From Micromonospora echinospora (GTDB taxonomy: Bacteria > Actinomycetota > Actinomycetes > Mycobacteriales > Micromonosporaceae): a DNA stretch of 64,000 bases. A model generated the notes under the pieces. It was given only the letters and a program-made list of their open reading frames with translations. It was not told the origin of the DNA and made no database searches. Location of the stretch: NCBI RefSeq assembly GCF_014203425.1, contig NZ_JACHJC010000001.1, positions 1,178,001 to 1,242,000 of the forward strand, in the 5' to 3' direction. The position numbers and the translations under genes were made by a program. Position 1 is the stretch's first letter, and each line of letters begins with the position of its first letter. Below, one piece after another: positions 61,201 through 64,000 of the stretch.

Positions 61201-63636
61201 CGCAGCGGACGTCGTCGGCAGGACCTTCGCCCACTGGTCGCGGACCGGATCGGGCAGCCCGGGCACGGCCGAAAGCCGATCGCGGGTCAGGTTGCTGCCG
61301 TAGATCCCGCGCCCGTCGGATACAGACCTGAGCGGCACCACCTCGCCAACGCCGATGCGCCGCAGGAAGGCAACCCAGTCGGCAACAGGGTCGCCGGCTC
61401 GCATGACCTGCGCCGGAGGTGCCAGCAACCGGCCCGCGAGCGCGTACAACTCGGCCGACCGGTCCTCTGGAGTGGCCGCGATCGCGGACAGCTCCTTGCC
61501 GGTGGTACCCGGCCAGTCGGACGAGAACAGACAGTCCCCGGCGGCCATCCAAACGCCGTTCGCAGTCGGCAGTCGCAAGCCCAGGGCAGCCAGGTCGGTC
61601 TTGATGCGGGCACCGCTGCGGCTCAGGTTGAAGACGAACGTCAGCGCGTCCCGGGCGACCCGCTGCGCGCGGCTGTCGGCGAGCACGGCACGGATGTGTT
61701 CGAGGATCCCCCGCGTCTCGAAGCCGCGCACAAGCCGATTCTCCTGCAGGAACTTGCGCGCCGGGGTCTGTTGCCGGTTGACGTGCCAGGTCAGATCGCC
61801 TCGCAAATAGAACAGCCGGCTGGACAGGCTTGCCGGCAGCGACAGGTCGGCGCCGGGGTCGACGTCGTCCTCGTCGGCGATCCGCTGGGTCGTCGGCGGG
61901 AAGAACGGCGCGGCCTCCCGGCTCGCGGATGTCTCGCCGGCCCGCCGGCCGGCACACGGCGCGAGCTCATCCGAGTCGGTCAGCAGAATGCGCCGCGCCC
62001 GCAACGCCTCGGGCGCCTTCTCGAAGAGACGCGCGACGTCCGCGTAGGCCCGGTCCCAGTCGCTGATCGGGCGGCGGTTGCGCTGCATCACCGCCATCAT
62101 CTGCTCGACCCAGCCGGCAAGACGCTCCGGCTCCGGCGTCACGTCAAGTCCGAGCCGCGACAGCAGGCTCCTCAGCCGCGCCTGCCGGCGCATCGGCAAT
62201 TCCCGCAGGAACTCGGCGCCGCTGGCTGCTGTCGCAAACGCTGCGGTCAGCATGCCTGTGTCGGGTACGGGCCAGCGCCATGCCGCAGCTGGTGTGAGCC
62301 AGCGGCCGGCCGCCTGCGCGGGCAACAGCGGACGTTCACCCAGCGGCCGGCCCTGCTCCTCCGCGCGAGAGGTGAGCAGCCCCAGACGGTCGTCGTCCCA
62401 GCACAAAAGATCGAGCACAGCCGCAGGGGCGGCGTCGTCCGGCCAGCCGGTGAGCGCCTCGGCCGCGTCGAGGCAGAGTCCCGCCGCCGAGGTGAGCAGC
62501 AGCCGGTTCAGCGGGTTCGCCTCGTCGATGTCCGTGCGGGACAGATCGGTGAAGAACGGCGCGTTGAGGTGCCCCGCGAACGGCGACGGCGCCTTACGGC
62601 CCATCGGCAGGAAGGTGTAACACCGGCCGACGTGCGCGTCCGCAGCCCCGTACGGCACCGCGACCGAGACTTCGACCGCCGCCGTCGACTCGGCATACCT
62701 GGGGTCGAGCTGACGCCGGTCGATCGCCTCCTGCACCGCACGCCGGTAGGCGGCCGGATCGACCCGCCGAGACAGCACCAGATAAGTGCCGTCCTCGTCC
62801 AGTGTCACAAGGTCGCAGGCGAAGTCATCGGCCGCCACCGGCGCGCTGCTGCGTACCCGGGTCAGCACCCGCTCTTCGCTGGCGGAACCGTCCTCTCTCC
62901 GGACAGTGACACGTTCCAGCCGCTTCAGGAACAGCATGAGCGGCACCTCTGACGCTTCGAGCTCGTCGAGACGCTCGGCCACCGCATCGACGGCGCCCTC
63001 GTCGAGCGGCAGCCGCACCACGGTGGCATAGCCGTCGGCCCAGAGCGCCGCCACCCGAGCGGGTGTTCCCTCGGCCGGCAACGTGATGCTGTAGAGCGAA
63101 ACCTCGTCGATGATCTGCCGAGTGAGCACCGGATCTGCGCCGACCAGCCCTGGCACGTCGTCCTCGGTAGCAAACCGGAAGCAAAACCCCGGATCTCCGC
63201 TGTCCAGCGTGCTGTAGACCTCCGGAGTCGCGCATATCTGGAGCACGCTCTTGAAGCCGACACCCTTGTTGCCGATACCCTCGCCGATCGGCTTGTCGCT
63301 CAGCCCGAGTGAGCGGATCCGCCGGGCGTTGCTGGCGGTGAACCCGCGCCCGGTGTTGGCGACGTAGAGAGTGCCGTGTGTGCCCTCGTCGCGCGCCAGC
63401 ACCACCGCGATGCGCCCGCTGCCGGCGTCCGGCGGCTGCGCGTCGTACCCGTTCTGGATCAGCTCGAACAGGAACCGGCCGCCGTACTCCCGCATCGTCT
63501 GGCCGATCATGCTCTTCTGGCTGCGCGCGAAGTCCTGATCCTCCCGGGTCATCAGCTGGGCCCGGACGAGGCGCTCGGCCCGGTCACGCAGCTGCGCGTC
63601 GGCCTCGGCGCGTGAAGTCGGCTCGGTACCTTTCAT
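58300..63636 (-). CDS. giant HSP90/sacsin-like ATPase fused to DUF3883 nuclease-like domain
   Basis: A 1778-residue protein. The N-terminal GHKL ATPase (about 40-250) shows the N box RFLFELIQNGYDA, G1 VANTGRGFT (Asn where most have Asp) and G2 GEGIGNKGVGFKSVLQI, as in sacsin-type HSP90-like domains. A large unclassified middle follows. Residues about 1550-1600 hold an Arg/Gln-rich coiled segment (RQKAEERQQRAERERQRR). The C-terminal 130 residues are DUF3883, with a PD-(D/E)XK-like set: AGEWFAYRWLE, GWDFEV and YYEVKTTLAEGG. Such fusions are frequent in bacterial defence islands. An upstream partner ends 24 bases before the start. The target is unknown; I infer nucleic-acid cleavage licensed by ATP binding. 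Confidence 0.85.
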   Translation of the reverse strand: MKGTEPTSRAEADAQLRDRAERLVRAQLMTREDQDFARSQKSMIGQTMREYGGRFLFELIQNGYDAQPPDAGSGRIAVVLARDEGTHGTLYVANTGRGFTASNARRIRSLGLSDKPIGEGIGNKGVGFKSVLQICATPEVYSTLDSGDPGFCFRFATEDDVPGLVGADPVLTRQIIDEVSLYSITLPAEGTPARVAALWADGYATVVRLPLDEGAVDAVAERLDELEASEVPLMLFLKRLERVTVRREDGSASEERVLTRVRSSAPVAADDFACDLVTLDEDGTYLVLSRRVDPAAYRRAVQEAIDRRQLDPRYAESTAAVEVSVAVPYGAADAHVGRCYTFLPMGRKAPSPFAGHLNAPFFTDLSRTDIDEANPLNRLLLTSAAGLCLDAAEALTGWPDDAAPAAVLDLLCWDDDRLGLLTSRAEEQGRPLGERPLLPAQAAGRWLTPAAAWRWPVPDTGMLTAAFATAASGAEFLRELPMRRQARLRSLLSRLGLDVTPEPERLAGWVEQMMAVMQRNRRPISDWDRAYADVARLFEKAPEALRARRILLTDSDELAPCAGRRAGETSASREAAPFFPPTTQRIADEDDVDPGADLSLPASLSSRLFYLRGDLTWHVNRQQTPARKFLQENRLVRGFETRGILEHIRAVLADSRAQRVARDALTFVFNLSRSGARIKTDLAALGLRLPTANGVWMAAGDCLFSSDWPGTTGKELSAIAATPEDRSAELYALAGRLLAPPAQVMRAGDPVADWVAFLRRIGVGEVVPLRSVSDGRGIYGSNLTRDRLSAVPGLPDPVRDQWAKVLPTTSAAWYPSTPYVVKSPLWWMPGQADWERLTDRVRLHLARQILRGLKGAWSADAFATVWERDRPGDKNPQRRCTPLGAFLRTVAWLPTQRPGQSGGAFATPAECWTFPVRSDDVPPRFATLLAKPMRDLLDDDPVALRRLTELGLGVWGRDADAPRLVRHLGALFHAGAVTEMHAAQFHNTYRAAWAACAARGAEVEPFPPDTRGYLVVDVGGSSTALPLESASGDQELPDVVVASRDDEQSLLRLMADFGWRVLEVDAHPETVTAILRRRLGERVSRASGVTPVVLLDGHEFGLPAVAGARPIVGILPWLPLFAATLLEHQRSQFSRLGQRAFDDTLDALRRVRVAFAGTVEVRLGEETRRLPDRLHGVLPMPHAAHPSLIVEGAETELDWDMLEAMAEPLAYLIGRRDYARTFRWAAERTRRVGVPVAQLADDDVAEICDVTAEDVRTMARRIQSSLRPLLHRLYPVVAHYLDAESAAPFDPDSPAVESEQEARDLLTALADRLDHEPDELFAAALDAPTLTALQQQLKIPVRELNATLSGMGGRYPLIDYGAQHSEDFADYVRHHRDSLLDRLRWHRWDRFAAGDPQPDWPQLRRVELLAPDPEWGTTVDVLSTDLMAARVEEELTARLGEQPPESGPPLPRRSDCAKANAELVDTAAGRLAKLVRAWLERHSRPVPAPWTDEASAGPALRARLDSAGALDFAMLTLPDVLRWLQTLGVWPTDMPATDDLDALGLTPDDLDRQKAEERQQRAERERQRRTVNIDDKPFDLDDGFTSLRAALDNSLDRTPAFLATPRRFTGLKETDARSGPGGRIAGGGFGGGGFASELSSLQKLGVGFAGEWFAYRWLERQYGADFSPECWVSGYRERVYPGTGDDSLGWDFEVPGRRGTWYYEVKTTLAEGGRLELGETQVIAAQENARNRRWRLLVITNVMNEYRQIRMLPNPFDPASRGRYRFVGQGLRLEYRWS

Positions 63637-63660
63637 CTGCTCTGTCCCCCCGGGGTGGAA

Positions 63661-64000
63661 CTACCGCCTCTTGCGTTCCAGGCTGCTGCGGAGGTTCTTC
63701 GCGCCCACCTCCGAGACCCCGGCATGCGCCAGGGCATACCCCACAGCGGTGTCGACGTCGATCAGCCCGCCGCGTAGCACGGCGTCCAAGGCCTTGCGGG
63801 CGTGCTCGCGCTCGTGACTTCCGGTCCAGTTGTTGCGCCCGCCGAAGAACACGGCCCGGTCGAGGGCCTCCTGCGCCTCGGAGTCCAGCGCCGGCACCTG
63901 CGGATACACCCCGGACAAGGCCTCTGCCCGGGTCCCGGCAGCCCATCCGGCCAGCGGGGTCATCGCACTCTCCAGGACCACCAGCGCCGATCCGCGCGCC
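63661..64000 (-). CDS. partial unknown gene upstream of the giant ATPase
   Basis: At least 112 C-terminal residues; the frame stays open to the window edge, so the 5' end lies beyond 64000. Visible text includes AVFFGGRNNWTGSHEREHAR and VGYALAHAGVSEVGAKNLRS, a helical domain with no family I can name. It is on the same strand and 24 bases upstream of the giant ATPase gene, so the two are probably one operon and may be one system. A GTG at 63981 could be an internal start, but upstream codons also read as protein. Confidence 0.6.
   Translation of the reverse strand, partial: ARGSALVVLESAMTPLAGWAAGTRAEALSGVYPQVPALDSEAQEALDRAVFFGGRNNWTGSHEREHARKALDAVLRGGLIDVDTAVGYALAHAGVSEVGAKNLRSSLERKRR

Overview
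The window is very GC-rich chromosomal DNA from an actinomycete, most likely Micromonospora or a close Micromonosporaceae relative. Evidence: heavy GTG-start usage, many ATGA/GTGA overlapping gene pairs, SARP, ANTAR, STAS/PP2C and SigE-family regulators, a GH6-CBM2 cellulase with a CebR-type operator, and an intergenic hairpin family (GTTAAGAAGGGGCCC...) that I associate with Micromonospora. The genus is an inference from these features, not from a database match.

Layout. 0-0.6 kb: two regulators (STAS and GAF-ANTAR) that both lack their 5' ends and meet head to head at about base 190. 0.6-5.6 kb: a DrrAB-type ABC exporter converging on a large SARP/NB-ARC regulator. 5.7-14 kb: a complete high-affinity potassium system, kdpF-A-B-C then kdpD-E, preceded by an extra 27-residue membrane peptide. 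14-20 kb: CorA, a voltage-gated-type ion channel with an unusual start, a GlsB-family membrane protein, a DUF4139 protein, and a STAS antagonist converging on a PP2C phosphatase. 20.2-25.4 kb: a five-gene SBP/permease/ATPase importer of the peptide/nickel family behind a Nur-box-like palindrome. 25.4-38.3 kb: secreted enzymes (S1 protease, M23 peptidase, GH6 cellulase), TspO, several oxidoreductases, and XRE and TetR regulators with recognisable operator palindromes.

38.3-46.1 kb is patchier. It holds a small MerR gene, cspA with a terminator-like hairpin in its leader, decayed gene remnants on both strands, a SigE-family sigma factor with its membrane partner, and a secreted TAP-type hydrolase. 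It ends at the 5' half of a tRNA-Arg(CCT) gene broken in the anticodon loop. 46.2-64 kb is the accessory part. It holds an AbiE-like nucleotidyltransferase/HTH pair and a DesK/NarL-type two-component system divergent from a MacB/FtsX-type ABC exporter. It continues with an OLD-family ATPase-TOPRIM nuclease divergent from two unrecognised genes, and a 1778-residue HSP90/sacsin-type ATPase fused to a DUF3883 nuclease-like domain, preceded by a gene that runs off the window.

The best candidate for an undescribed system is 52.8-64 kb: two large ATPase-nuclease proteins flanking a pair of unknown proteins, close to an AbiE-like pair and a broken tRNA. This has the composition of an anti-phage defence island. 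Regulation visible across the window includes frequent leaderless-type promoters (TANNNT 6-8 nt before the start codon) and several palindromic operators sitting exactly where an autorepressor would act.
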